A DNA stretch of 64,000 nucleotides from CBDCMJ01 sp965218875 (GCA_965218875.1 OZ244707.1:1550001-1614000), one strand, 5' to 3'; shown: positions 1-8,850, numbered from the stretch's first letter. A program made the numbers and translations. Notes: generated from the letters alone by a model not told the origin.

Positions 1-1
1 A

Positions 2-1099
2 GCCATCGAGCGGGACATGGAGCTCGTCCAGTGGCTGGACTACCTGGGGTTTGACGAAGCCTGGATAGGGGAGCACCACAGCGCCGGGTGGGAGACCATA
101 TCGTCCCCCGAGATCTTCATCGGGGTCGCCGCCGACCGGACCCGCCACATAAAGCTGGGCACCGGCGTGATCAGTCTGCCCTACCACAATCCCTTCATGG
201 TGGCCAATCGCATGGTCCAGTTGGACCACATGAGCCGGGGACGGGTGATGCTGGGGGTTGGCCCCGGGGCCCTTCCGGGCGACGCCTACATGATGGGCAT
301 CGACCATACTGTGCAGCGGGCTAGGATGGACGAGGCCTTCGGGATAGTTTTGCGCCTGATGCGGGAAAGCGAACCCATAACTTACAAGAGCGACTGGTTC
401 GAATTGCAAGAGGCCATGCTCCAGCTGCGCCCCTATCAGAAACCCCACATGCCCATCGCTGTGGCCTCGGTACAGTCTCCCTCCGGCGTCGCCCTGGCCG
501 GCAAGTACGGCGCTTCCATACTTACCATTACCATACCCCGGGACCCGGGCGCCGCCTCCCAGGGGACCGACCTGTCCTACCTGTGGGACATAGCGGAGAC
601 CTCAGCCGCGGAGCACAACCAGACGATATGCCGCGACGACTGGAGGCTGGTGGTCCCGGTGCACCTGGCCGAGAGCCGCAAGGAAGCCCTCGAGGACGCC
701 AGGATCGGCGCCGGGCGCTACCATCGCGAGTACTTCGAGGAGACCATGGGGCGCGCCCCGTTAGACTGTCCGCTGGAGGAGATTATCGACCACATGGTGG
801 ACAGCGGCGCGTGGATCGTGGGCACTCCCGACGACTGCGTGGAGGGCATCAAGCGCTTGGAAGAGCGCAGCGGAGGCTTCGGGGCGTTCTTGGTGCAGAC
901 TATCGACTGGGCCCCCCGCGAGAAGTTGCTCCACAGCTACGAGCTGATGGCCCGCTACGTAATGCCCAAGTTCCAGGGAACGGTTGCGGGGCCGGCCGCC
1001 TCCAACCAGTGGGCCTTCGAGCGCCGGGACACTCTGATGGCGGGCCGCGCCAAGGCTATCGACGTTGCCAAGGAGGCTTGGGAAGGCCGGAACAACTAG
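2..1099 (+). CDS. LLM-class flavin-dependent oxidoreductase, 5' partial
   Basis: Bacterial luciferase-like monooxygenase domain protein, a TIM-barrel enzyme family that uses reduced FMN (or F420) to oxidise small organic substrates in the cytoplasm. The reading frame is open to the left edge (AIERD before the first Met at 17), so the true start lies outside the window. About 365 residues are visible. Family hallmarks are an early GEHHSAGW segment, the strand PYHNPFMVANRMVQLDHMS followed by RGRVMLGVG, and a conserved C-terminal part. Substrate cannot be read from sequence. It ends only about 10 nt before the decayed transposase frame on the other strand. It is one of three LLM proteins in the window (also at 6929 and 16204). 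Confidence 0.9.
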   Translation, partial: AIERDMELVQWLDYLGFDEAWIGEHHSAGWETISSPEIFIGVAADRTRHIKLGTGVISLPYHNPFMVANRMVQLDHMSRGRVMLGVGPGALPGDAYMMGIDHTVQRARMDEAFGIVLRLMRESEPITYKSDWFELQEAMLQLRPYQKPHMPIAVASVQSPSGVALAGKYGASILTITIPRDPGAASQGTDLSYLWDIAETSAAEHNQTICRDDWRLVVPVHLAESRKEALEDARIGAGRYHREYFEETMGRAPLDCPLEEIIDHMVDSGAWIVGTPDDCVEGIKRLEERSGGFGAFLVQTIDWAPREKLLHSYELMARYVMPKFQGTVAGPAASNQWAFERRDTLMAGRAKAIDVAKEAWEGRNN

Positions 1100-1108
1100 G
1101 GCGCCTCC

Positions 1109-2941
1109 TTAGTAGCGAACGGTGACGGTCGGCTCCTGCGTTCCCAGCAGGGTTCCATCTCGCCTAGAAACTCGGACGGAGCCCCCTCTTGGGAAGAGGG
1201 ATTTGATCAGTAAGGCCGATATGAGCAGGGTGAGGGTCCAAATTTGCCCGAGCCATGCGGTGGCGGAGTTGACCATTCCAGCGACCTGGGCGCTGTCGGC
1301 ACTGGGGCCAGAGCCGGTTCCTCCCGTCAATCCGGCTTTGGTCGCCACCAGGGTCAGGTTGGCCACGGTGGCTGCCAGGTACAGCTGGAACCGGGTTTTG
1401 GCACGGCCGAAGTAGCGAGACTGGCGGATTCCCAATTGGACCAGCCGCGCCAGCCGGTGCTCCACTACCACCCGGCGCTGCCGGTACTCGGCAAAGGCCT
1501 CGCTCTGCTGCAGGGCGCGGGCCTGCTGTAACAGCGCTTCCTGCGGGTGCAGTTGCACCGTTCGTCCCGTACCCGGTTTTGCCGCCACGCACTGGGACCA
1601 CAGGGGGCATACCCCGTAGACCGCCGCGTCGAATCGGAAGGCCTCCAAACGGTAAGTTCGACCCATTTGGCCGGTGCGCCGTCCCGCCGTCCCGCCGGCA
1701 CCATCGTCCGGGTAACATTCCCCGCCGGACAGGTGCAAGAACCCGCCTCCAGGTCAATATGGAAGTCCTCTTTCGGTAAGTGGGTTCGGTTGGGACGCCC
1801 CGGCACCCTGGCAATCAGAGTGCGGCCCGCATCGGCGAAGGCCTGCCTGGTATCGCCGTCTCCGTAGGCGGCATCGCCCATGGCCTCTGCCACCGACACA
1901 CCGGTGCTGGCCTCGCTTTCCTCCACCAGTTCCAGCCCCCCCAGATTGTCCGGAGCGTTGCCGGGCAGTACGTCCACGGCGGTAATTAGCTGGGAGTCGG
2001 TGTCCACCACAATCGCCGCTTTGTGCCCGTCGAACCGCCGGCTGCTGCTCTTGTGGCCGTGGCCCATCTCCGGGTCGTGGACCGACATCATCCGGTCCCG
2101 GCTTACCCCATCCTTGAGGCTCACTCCACCCTCAGCCCGTTCCACGTCCTGGAGCAGCAACTGGCCCAGCAGTTCCGCCGCGGCCACAATCCGCTGCCGC
2201 TCATCGCTGTCCTCGGGCAATTCCTCTTGCGCCTGCCGAGACAACTCCAACAGCCGGTCCGCGTCAGCCACAATCCCAGCCAGCAGCGCCGACCGCGCCT
2301 GCCGGTCGGACCAGTCGATGGCCGCCTCGCCCTTCACGCTGGATCCCAGGTATCTCTCGTATCCCCGGACCTCGGCCAATTCGCTGACCGGAGCTTGCTC
2401 CACCGCCGCCAGCGCCCGCAACAATTTGACGATCCCGTCGGCCAGTAGATCGTAGGTGTCCTTCACCGCGCCCCGCCCCAGGATGTTGGTCGTGTCCAAT
2501 GCCACCCGCGTCCCACGCCCTTTCAGACAGGCCGACTCCCGGGCCAGTCTCAGACTGGACTCGAATACCTCCCGCACCTTGTCGTGCAGGATCAGCTGGG
2601 CGCGAAACACCTGGAGCGTACTCTTGGCGAAGGGCCGGCCCTCCGCCTCAATTCCCAGCGCCACTTTCCATCGGAGGTCAAAGTCAGCCCGGGCCTTGGC
2701 CTCGGCGTCGCTCACCCGGTCGTGGGACTGGAGCAGCAGCGCCGTCGCCAGCAGGCTGGGCGGCACACTGTCCCGGCCGTTGTCCGGGCAGTAGAACTCG
2801 GCGAAGTCGGCGTCCCGGAACAGGCGGCCCCGCAGCGAGGCCAGCAGACCATAGAAGGGGCCCCCTGCCCACGTGATCCAGATTTAGCCGGTCCGCTTCC
2901 CAGAGGCCTCTCTGATCGGATCGCTCTCCCAGCACTGTCAT
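1109..2941 (-). pseudogene. IS1182-like transposase, frameshifted
   Basis: The N-terminus (MTVLGERSDQRGLWEADRL) starts at 2941 in one frame. A one-base insertion near 2850-2860, visible by comparison with the second copy at about 4605, shifts the reading into the main 1465-2766 frame. That frame holds the DDE core with LDTTNILGRG, the YFDGHKAAIVVD-type segment (here RRFDGHKAAIVVD) and GDAAYGDG. A second shift near 1650-1740 moves to the 1109-1738 frame, which carries the conserved C-terminus (HRLARLVQLGIRQSRYFG, ATVANLTLVATKAG). The last frame reads through the presumed inverted repeat into flanking DNA. The protein would not be functional without two frameshift corrections. Confidence 0.85.
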
Positions 2942-3012
2942 TCCTCGCTATTTCTTGAGCCCTCTAGTATAGCTGACCACCCGGCGAAGCCAGTTTCCGG
3001 TCACGTTTCTAG
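1164..3012 (-). mobile_element. IS1182-family-like insertion sequence, inactivated
   Basis: The element carries one transposase gene broken by frameshifts. Likely ends are marked by an imperfect terminal inverted repeat. The left end at 1164 reads CTAGAAACTCGGACGG and the right end at 3012, read inward, gives CTAGAAACGTGACCGG. The outer eight bases are identical. The right end is shared with the truncated second copy that ends at 4731, which supports this boundary. No convincing target duplication is seen beyond the palindromic CTAG. Confidence 0.65.
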
Positions 3013-3157
3013 GAATGGTCTGAATAAGGCTCCAATCAGCTCGGAAGCCAGATACGAAAAGTGGCGTATTCAGCTACTTGTTCAGAGCATTCCTAGGACT
3101 ACGTTGCCCATAGCTAACCCCCAAACGCAGTTGGTTTCGGCACCGTGGGACGCGGCC

Positions 3158-4279
3158 TCACTGGCCGGTCGAGCCAGCGGGAACGACCGGTCGAGCAGGT
3201 CGAATACTTCCGGGTGGGGCCGGGCGGGCCTGGGCTTCCAGTTCGAAGCATGTCCGTCCCGCGCCGTGGTCCCACCCTCGGTCAGAGAACGGACGGTCTC
3301 TATCTGGCACCGTGGCGGTGTCTGCGGAGAATACGGCGCACAGTTCGTAACGGGCGCCCTCCAGGACTCGGTACTCGTAAGGCGCTCCGGACTCCGGGTC
3401 GTGGATCCTACGGATGGAATATCGCGGCCCGGGCATCTGAGCCAAGTCCTCGGGCAACTCTTCGTTCAACTCCCAGTATGTGTCGATGTTTGCGGAAATG
3501 TTCGAAAGATGGGATATCCGGTCCCGGTCCAGCGTGATGTCCCTCTGCTGTCCCGGCGACCCCATCAAATAGACGGCATACGCAATGCAGCCTACGACGA
3601 CAATTATGACACCGGCGAGAATGACGCGCAGCGCCAGTGTGGCCTTGGCGCTCGTCTCGAGGGCCTCGGCTTGCCGCATGTCCCGGAAGTAGAACACGAA
3701 GATGCAGCCGGTGACCGCCAATATGGAGACCGCCTTCAAGGCAAATCGGACCGTTGGATCACCGGTCAGCAGGTTCGCCAGCAAGGCTATCGAGTCCCCG
3801 AGGACTATGCCCGCGCCGACAACCAGCGTAAGGTAGGTGAGCCAGCGGCGCACCAGCGATTGACGCCGTTCCGGGTCCGCAGCCACCTGTACAGCAAGGC
3901 GCCTGGTGACAAACAGGTAAAGGGGGAAAGCAACGATAACCGAAGCTATCGCGGTCGCCGCTGCCGAGGATGACACGTCCCGAGTGGTGCGGGCGTCGGG
4001 AAACGCGTTGTCGATCAGGCCGAATACCAAGATGACAAAGCTGATTGCTGAAACGTACAGCGCGATAAACGAGACGAGGTAGAAGAAGGCCTCTCGAGCA
4101 TAGAGGTAGGGTGTTGGCCTTGGCACGGCGACGGCAAAATCCAAGTCCACGAAACTGGACAAACCCTTCCTGACCTCCCCTTCCTGCCACCCGGCTTCGA
4201 TCAGCACATTCTGAATGGAGTCCCGGCTATGCCCTCCCTCCAAGGCATCCTTGATGAACTCGCGGAGTTCTCTATTCAT
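3158..4279 (-). CDS. DUF5671-domain membrane protein with pseudopilin-like C-terminal region
   Basis: A 373-residue protein of unknown function. Residues 1-45 form a small helical segment (LREFIKDALEGGHSRDSIQNV) resembling UBA-like N-termini seen on such proteins. A DUF5671 domain follows, with about four or five membrane helices beginning at YLYAREAFFYLVSFIALYVS. After a last helix near 225-245, the tail (about 255-350) has the pattern of pseudopilin globular domains: a length-counting helix ending in YWELNEELPEDL, then DPESGAPYEYRV, YELCAVFSAD, W-DHGAGR-CFEL. The combination suggests a cell-envelope protein. It is flanked on both sides by IS1182-type sequence. The start at 4279 is the only Met that keeps the N-terminal helix. 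Confidence 0.75.
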   Translation of the reverse strand: MNRELREFIKDALEGGHSRDSIQNVLIEAGWQEGEVRKGLSSFVDLDFAVAVPRPTPYLYAREAFFYLVSFIALYVSAISFVILVFGLIDNAFPDARTTRDVSSSAAATAIASVIVAFPLYLFVTRRLAVQVAADPERRQSLVRRWLTYLTLVVGAGIVLGDSIALLANLLTGDPTVRFALKAVSILAVTGCIFVFYFRDMRQAEALETSAKATLALRVILAGVIIVVVGCIAYAVYLMGSPGQQRDITLDRDRISHLSNISANIDTYWELNEELPEDLAQMPGPRYSIRRIHDPESGAPYEYRVLEGARYELCAVFSADTATVPDRDRPFSDRGWDHGAGRTCFELEAQARPAPPGSIRPARPVVPAGSTGQ

Positions 4280-4438
4280 TCACGTTCCTACGAGGATAAA
4301 GAAGTCCCAACCCCGGCGAACCTGGCATCGTCGGCCAGCATATCGGAGAGGCCCACCGCCTCGAAACAGTCTCGGAGGCTGGTCATGTTCTCCACCAAGT
4401 GGGCTGTCGTGCCCTTTTCCTTGAGTTCCGCCAGCAGC

Positions 4439-4731
4439 GTCGTGGGACTGGAGCAGCAGGGCACTGGCCAGCAGGCTAGGCGGCACGCTATCCCGGCCAT
4501 TGTCGGCGCAGTAGAACTCAGCGAAGTCGGCGTCCCGAAACAGGCGGCCCCGCAGCGAGGCCAGCAGACCGTAGAAGGTGTCCTTGCCGCCGTGGTCCAG
4601 ATACAACCGGTCCGCTTCCCAGAGACCCCTCTGGTCCGATCGCTCTCCCAGCATGCTCAACCCTCGCTACGCTTGTTGACCCCAAGTATAGCCACTGGCC
4701 GGATCACTCCACTTTCCGGCCAGATTTCTAG
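4439..4731 (-). mobile_element. Truncated second copy of the IS1182-like element (5' end only)
   Basis: Positions 4439-4731 match the right part of the 1164-3012 element, including the shared terminal motif ending in TTTCTAG. They encode an undamaged transposase N-terminus of about 74 residues (start at 4660: MSMLGERSDQRGLWEADRL through ALLLQSHD). Homology stops abruptly at about 4439. The remaining 4280-4438 is unrelated; in another frame it reads ELKEKGTTAHLVENMTSLR and CFEAVGLSDMLADDARF, which looks like a protein fragment I do not recognise. This copy shows what the N-terminus looked like before the larger copy was frameshifted. Confidence 0.75.
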
Positions 4732-4753
4732 AGCCGGAGCCCGGTCCCGCCGT

Positions 4754-5158
4754 CTACCATACCGTGTCTATCTGCCGAGAGGTTGTAAGGGTCTCGTCCC
4801 GCGTCACCACCGGCGCGTCAAGGGCCGCCGCCTCGGCGGCGATGAGCCGGTCGTGCATCTCCGGTATCTCGGGGAAACGGTCAAGTCTCTCAAGCTGCGC
4901 CCTGCCCAGATCGGACAGCTCTATTCCGCCCAAAGCGTCCAACGCCGCCAGCAACTCGTAGGGCGGGATGGGCCGCCCCAGCTTGGCCGAAAGGAAGTAG
5001 AACTCGGCCACCGCTATGGCGGGTACAATGATGGTCGCGTTGCCCGTCTCGGTCAGGCGGAAGACGGTGGAGGCGGCGGTGCTGAGGCGCTCGGGCGAGC
5101 TGAGATACCACCACAGGGCGTGGGTGTCCACCACGAACCGGGCCGGACTATCCAGCAT
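4754..5158 (-). CDS. PIN-domain ribonuclease toxin, VapC-like
   Basis: A 134-residue PIN domain. Acidic metal-binding residues fit the family: FVVDTHALWW near the N-terminus (Asp10), AVAEFYFL (Glu near 52), and the closing HDRLIAAEAAALDAPVVTRDE with two Asp. PIN toxins of TA modules are Mg2+-dependent RNases that inhibit translation by cutting tRNA or rRNA. Its start overlaps the end of the upstream antitoxin gene by 11 nt, the usual arrangement for translational coupling. The exact RNA target is not predictable. Confidence 0.9.
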   Translation of the reverse strand: MLDSPARFVVDTHALWWYLSSPERLSTAASTVFRLTETGNATIIVPAIAVAEFYFLSAKLGRPIPPYELLAALDALGGIELSDLGRAQLERLDRFPEIPEMHDRLIAAEAAALDAPVVTRDETLTTSRQIDTVW

Positions 5159-5435
5159 GGCCGCGATCCGGCTCTCCGGACTCCGGGAACCCGGGCCCCC
5201 ATAGCGTCTTCAGGTTGAGGAAGTCCTCATAGGTCGCATCGGGCAGGTGGGACAGGGAGCCCCTCAGCGTGCTGAGTGAAGGCTTTCCCTCGTTCGGTGG
5301 CCCCAGGGACGTGAGCTTGCCACAGGGCTTTCCACGGCGGGTGATGATCACCTCCCCACCCCCGTCCAGGTCTCTGAGTATCTCGCTGACCTTGGCTTTG
5401 AACTCTCTTATGCTGTACGTGGTCATATCAGTCAT
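5148..5435 (-). CDS. Phd/YefM-type antitoxin, partner of the PIN toxin
   Basis: A 95-residue protein with the Phd/YefM N-terminal DNA-binding fold: TTYSIREFKAKVSEILRDL followed by EVIITRRGKPCGKLTSL. The C-terminal half (TYEDFLNLKTLWGP) is the toxin-neutralising region typical of antitoxins paired with PIN toxins. It is the first gene of the TA operon. Upstream, a minus-strand TACAAT (5472-5477) lies about 37 nt from the start, and an imperfect CACA...TGTG palindrome lies between them. Autoregulation is therefore plausible but is inference. Confidence 0.88.
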   Translation of the reverse strand: MTDMTTYSIREFKAKVSEILRDLDGGGEVIITRRGKPCGKLTSLGPPNEGKPSLSTLRGSLSHLPDATYEDFLNLKTLWGPGFPESGEPDRGHAG

Positions 5436-5857
5436 CCTAGAGTGGCTATTGACACAGGCTGTTGTGACTACATTGTACCATTGCTGGGTGGGAGGGGTGA
5501 CGTGCCCGCTCCCGGCGTAACTGTTCAGAGTTGCTTCCTCCTCGACTCACGACACTTCCCCCTTGCCCCCTCCGGTGCCCACTCCCTACGCTGTTAATCG
5601 GCAGCTATTAGCGCCTTGCCACATCTATCAACCGCCACCCAGACCCATGACTCAAAATGGCTCATAATGGCCCTGAAACAAAAAACCCCCTGGCCGTCCC
5701 TCACGCCGACGGTCGGTTCTCCCCCATACTCGCCGCCTCTTCCCCAGCCGTCGGCCCCTTCCGGCGCTCTTGCCTACCTGTCTTAACTCGTGTATCGTGG
5801 CTGCCAGTCGCACTGCCGTTCCCATAACACACTTTAGACACTCCTAGGGGGTTGGAT
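5436..5857. other. Intergenic region between the TA operon and the ferritin-like gene
   Basis: No convincing gene. It holds the presumed TA promoter at its left end, a single MITE-like terminus (5517-5532), an A-tract (AAACAAAAAA near 5676) and the 5' leader of the ferritin-like gene. The short minus-strand frame at 5701-5898 overlaps that gene's start and has no family features. Confidence 0.5.
5517..5532. repeat. Solo terminal inverted repeat of the MITE-like family
   Basis: GTAACTGTTCAGAGTT matches 15 of 16 bases of the terminal repeat found at both ends of the elements at 61134-61292 and 62057-62239. No partner end is visible nearby, so this is either a decayed element or a chance match. 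Confidence 0.4.
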
Positions 5858-6316
5858 ATGCCGCAGAAACCCGAATACGTGGAATTGTTGAACGACATCC
5901 GGCTTCAGGAGGCAGGCGCTGCCGTGTACCTGCAGGCCTGGGGCGAAAAGGCCACCGACCCCGAACTGAAGCAGTGGCTCTCCATGGTCACCGCCAGGGA
6001 AGTCAGTCACGGCGAGATCTTCGGCAGGCGGATAAACGAATTGGGTTTTGAAACCGAGGGCGCCGAGGACCAGGACTATGCCCCGCGTCTCGAGCTGCTG
6101 GGTTCTAACCGGAGTGACGCCGAGAAGATCCAGGGACTGATGGCGGGCGTGGAGAACCAGCCCAAGCCGAGTCTAGAGGAACGCTATAAGGCCGCTTTGG
6201 CCGACGAGTCGGTAGACTCGCTGACCCGCTCTCTGCTGCGCTGGTGGACCGACGTGGAGGCCGACACCGTCAGCCGGATGGAACCCATCTTCGACCGGGT
6301 GAAAGCGGCCGGCTAG
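5858..6316 (+). CDS. Ferritin-like (rubrerythrin-fold) protein
   Basis: A 152-residue all-helical protein. The pattern LQEAGAAVYLQAW followed by TAREVSHGEIFGRRI gives the E...ExxH spacing of a ferritin-like di-iron site in its first half. The second half (PSLEERYKAALADES and LRWWTDVEADTVSRMEP) supplies two more helices. The ATG at 5858 is preferred over the upstream TTG at 5852 because AGGGGG sits six bases in front of it. The gene is followed after 56 nt by a selenocysteine peroxiredoxin on the same strand, so the two probably act together in peroxide or iron handling. Whether it binds metal is not certain from sequence. Confidence 0.8.
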   Translation: MPQKPEYVELLNDIRLQEAGAAVYLQAWGEKATDPELKQWLSMVTAREVSHGEIFGRRINELGFETEGAEDQDYAPRLELLGSNRSDAEKIQGLMAGVENQPKPSLEERYKAALADESVDSLTRSLLRWWTDVEADTVSRMEPIFDRVKAAG

Positions 6317-6372
6317 CCGCGGCCGGCGACCCCGGAAATAGGACAGGTGGGTCCGGCCCGAGGAGGCAGATA

Positions 6373-6828
6373 GTGCTGGAACCAGGTGACAAGGCTCCGG
6401 ATTTTACCACCGTAGACCAGGACGGCAACGAGGTGAGCCTGACCGCTCTGCGAGGGAGCAAGGTCTGGCTCTGGTTCTTCTCGTCTTCAGGCGGCGGCAA
6501 TTGAACCCGCCACAGTCGCGGGTACCGTGACAACTATGCCGGCTTCCAGGACAAAAACGTCCGCGTCTTTGGCGTCAACGACAAAGACCAGGAGGCGGCC
6601 CGGGCCTGGGTGAAGAAGGAGGGCCTGCCGTTCCCCATCCTCCACGACCCCGACCGGTCCATAGCCCAGGCCTACGGCATGTCCAAGGCGGGAGACGAAA
6701 GGTACCTGGCCAACTCCGCCGAGGGCAGACGGCCCGGGGTGGTCATAGATGAGGAGGGGATGGTCCTGTTGCTGCTGCCAGACCTGGCCACCGTGGACGG
6801 GCAGATCGAGGCGCTGGAAACCCTCTGA
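6373..6828 (+). CDS. Selenocysteine-containing peroxiredoxin-like protein (in-frame UGA = Sec44)
   Basis: AhpC/TSA-fold redoxin of 151 residues if the UGA at 6502-6504 is read as selenocysteine. The N-terminal part (LEPGDKAPDFTTVDQDGNEV) and the part after the UGA (TRHSRGYRDNY, then VFGVNDKD, FPILHDPDRSIAQAYG and PGVVIDEEG) are one continuous peroxiredoxin in the same frame. The UGA falls exactly at the peroxidatic cysteine position, after WLWFFSSSGGGN. There is no other Cys in the protein, so it would be a one-Sec peroxidase. The GTG start at 6373 has a perfect AGGAGG six bases upstream. A standard annotation would split this gene into two fragments. A point mutation is possible but unlikely given the preserved downstream frame. 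Confidence 0.88.
6502..6523 (+). promoter_or_regulatory. Candidate bacterial SECIS hairpin after the Sec UGA
   Basis: UGA is immediately followed by ACCCGC (6505-6510), a 7-nt loop CACAGTC, and GCGGGT (6518-6523). This is a perfect six-base-pair stem with GU in the loop. Bacterial SECIS elements lie inside the coding sequence directly after UGA and present a GU in the apical loop to SelB. Here the loop is closer to the UGA than in E. coli fdhF, so the assignment is an inference. Confidence 0.6.
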
Positions 6829-6928
6829 CACTGCGGGCTTGCGAAACGGCGCCGGCCTGGCGGCCCCGGGGTCCGTCTCAGGACCCGGCAACCCGGGTGG
6901 CGCCTAACATAGATTACTGGAGCGGGTC

Positions 6929-8041
6929 ATGAAATTCGGATGTTTCTTCGTAGGGCAGCGCCCTCAGCTTCACGAGCAATACGCCGACGAGAGCAAGGTG
7001 AACCCCAACCCCGTGCGCCGCTCCGACCAGGAGGTGTACGACGACATCCTGCGGGGTGCGGTGCTCGCCGAGGAGTTGGGATTTGACTCGGTGTGGGTCG
7101 CCGAGCACGCCTTCAGCGAGCACAGCATCGTAAGCTCGCCCCACAGCATCCTGGCCGCCGTCGCGGCCAAAACCGAGCGAGTCAACATCGGTGTGGCCTG
7201 CACCATAGTCCCCTGGCATCCTCCCCTGAGAATGGCCCAAGACCTGGCCACCCTCGACGTGTTGAGCAACGGGCGTCTCATCGTCGGGGCCGGCAGGGGC
7301 TACCAGAAGAGGGAGTTCGACGTCTACGGGGTTGACATGTCGGAGGCGCGGGAACGCCTGGTCGAGGGAATGGACATAGCGGTCAAGGCGTGGACCGAGG
7401 ACCGCTTTGCTTACGATGGACAGTTCAGCAGCTTCCCGGAAGTGATGGTGCTCCCCAAGCCCATTCAGAAGCCTCATCCCGAAATCTGGATGGCGGTCAC
7501 CCACAGCCCGCAGTCGGTCGACGTCGCCGTCAGCCATCGCTGGGGCCTGTTCACGGTGGGAAGCACCTTCTTCCCCGCCGCCGGTGACTCGGACCAGGAC
7601 CTGATAAACCTCTACTACTCCAAGATGCTCGACTCCGGGGTGGCCCCCGAGGACATCACCGTAGCCGCGGTGCGCAACATGTACGTTGCCCAGACCGACG
7701 ACGAGGCCTTGGAGGTAATGAAGCCCCGCCTGGAGTGGGCCGGCGACATGGGGACCTTCCTGCGGAGGCCGGCCGCCGCCATGGCCGCAGCCGGGAAGAT
7801 CAGCGGCTACGAGGAGTACGCCAACGACCCGTTCATAGACCCGGCGCAGGCCGAGCGGCGCGCCCCTCAGAGCATGGGCGCCATCGGCAGCCCGGAGAAG
7901 CTCCGGGCCACCGTCCAAGACCTGGAGTCCCGCCACGTCTCCCACTTCCTGGGCTTCATGGACACCGGAGGGTTGTCCTACGACGAGATCCAGGGCTCCC
8001 TGCGGCTATTCGCCAAGGAAGTGATGCCTCACTTCAAGTGA
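6929..8041 (+). CDS. LLM-class flavin-dependent oxidoreductase
   Basis: A 370-residue luciferase-like monooxygenase protein starting MKFGCFFVGQRPQ. Family features are VWVAEHAFSEHSIVSSP, the strand-helix CTIVPWHPPLRMAQDLATLD, then SNGRLIVGAGRGYQKREFDVYG, and QKPHPEIWMAVTHSP. It follows the peroxiredoxin by 100 nt. An MBL-fold hydrolase begins 28 nt downstream, so these two are probably one transcription unit. The natural substrate cannot be inferred. Confidence 0.92.
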   Translation: MKFGCFFVGQRPQLHEQYADESKVNPNPVRRSDQEVYDDILRGAVLAEELGFDSVWVAEHAFSEHSIVSSPHSILAAVAAKTERVNIGVACTIVPWHPPLRMAQDLATLDVLSNGRLIVGAGRGYQKREFDVYGVDMSEARERLVEGMDIAVKAWTEDRFAYDGQFSSFPEVMVLPKPIQKPHPEIWMAVTHSPQSVDVAVSHRWGLFTVGSTFFPAAGDSDQDLINLYYSKMLDSGVAPEDITVAAVRNMYVAQTDDEALEVMKPRLEWAGDMGTFLRRPAAAMAAAGKISGYEEYANDPFIDPAQAERRAPQSMGAIGSPEKLRATVQDLESRHVSHFLGFMDTGGLSYDEIQGSLRLFAKEVMPHFK

Positions 8042-8069
8042 ACCGCTCGCTACGAGGAGGTCCCGGGCC

Positions 8070-8834
8070 ATGGCGGACATAGAGGTCCTCACCTACGGGT
8101 TTTCCTTCAGCACCGATCAGGGCCCCTTCGGTTTCTCCACCAACTCCCTGGTAACGGCGGGAGGCCGCACCATCCTGGTGGACACCGGGCCGTCGGCCCG
8201 CAGATCGTGGCTGGTGCAAGCCCTGCAGAGCAAGGGCCTGGACCCCGACGACGTGGATATTGTCGTCCTTACCCACATGCACTGGGACCACTGCCAAAAC
8301 ACCGACCTGTTCCGCAACGCCCGCATCCTGGTCCACCCCACGGAGTTGGACTACGCCCGGAACCCCAACCGTGCCGACTTTGCCGTGGCCCAGTACATGG
8401 CCGACATGGTGGACAAGATGAAGGTGGAGCCGATTTCCCAGGGGGACACCGTGGTCGACGGCATCACCGTAATGGAGACACCGGGGCACACCAAGGGTCA
8501 CATCAGCGTGGCTGTGGGCGAGGGGAGCGACACCGTTCTGCTGACGGGCGACGCGCTGCCCGACAGCGGCTCCATAGTCCGGGGACTCCCCACCAACATC
8601 TTTTGGGACGTGGAGGACGCCCGCAGCAGCGTGCGGAAGATGGTCTCCACGTCCAAGGTGTTTTATCCCGGGCACGACCGCCCCTTCCGGCTGGAGGGAG
8701 ACCGCATCGACTATCTGCAAGGCCCGGCCAATCTGGAGGTCACCAACAGCACCGAGGGCCTGGGGTCCACGTCCCTTACCTTCACGGTCAATGCGGCGCG
8801 GCAGGTGAACATCAACCCCGTTCAAAAGGGATAG
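8070..8834 (+). CDS. MBL-fold metallo-hydrolase (N-acyl-homoserine-lactonase-like)
   Basis: A 254-residue metallo-beta-lactamase-fold hydrolase. The metal-binding motif THMHWDHC gives His69, His71, Asp73 and His74. Further ligands are present in GHTKGHISV, LLTGDALPD and FYPGHDRP. The overall layout resembles the AHL-lactonase (AttM/AiiA) branch, enzymes that open lactones or hydrolyse related esters. True quorum-quenching activity is not shown by sequence. The RBS (GAGGAGG) lies about nine nt upstream of the ATG. It sits between an LLM oxidoreductase and an M14/GH105-like gene, all on the same strand with short gaps, so lactone products of the monooxygenase are a possible substrate. Confidence 0.88.
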   Translation: MADIEVLTYGFSFSTDQGPFGFSTNSLVTAGGRTILVDTGPSARRSWLVQALQSKGLDPDDVDIVVLTHMHWDHCQNTDLFRNARILVHPTELDYARNPNRADFAVAQYMADMVDKMKVEPISQGDTVVDGITVMETPGHTKGHISVAVGEGSDTVLLTGDALPDSGSIVRGLPTNIFWDVEDARSSVRKMVSTSKVFYPGHDRPFRLEGDRIDYLQGPANLEVTNSTEGLGSTSLTFTVNAARQVNINPVQKG

Positions 8835-8850
8835 ACGGCGGCCTCCCGCT

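Noticed and set aside
6610..6828. Second half of the peroxiredoxin as an independent gene
   Set aside because: No start signal; it is the in-frame continuation after a selenocysteine UGA.
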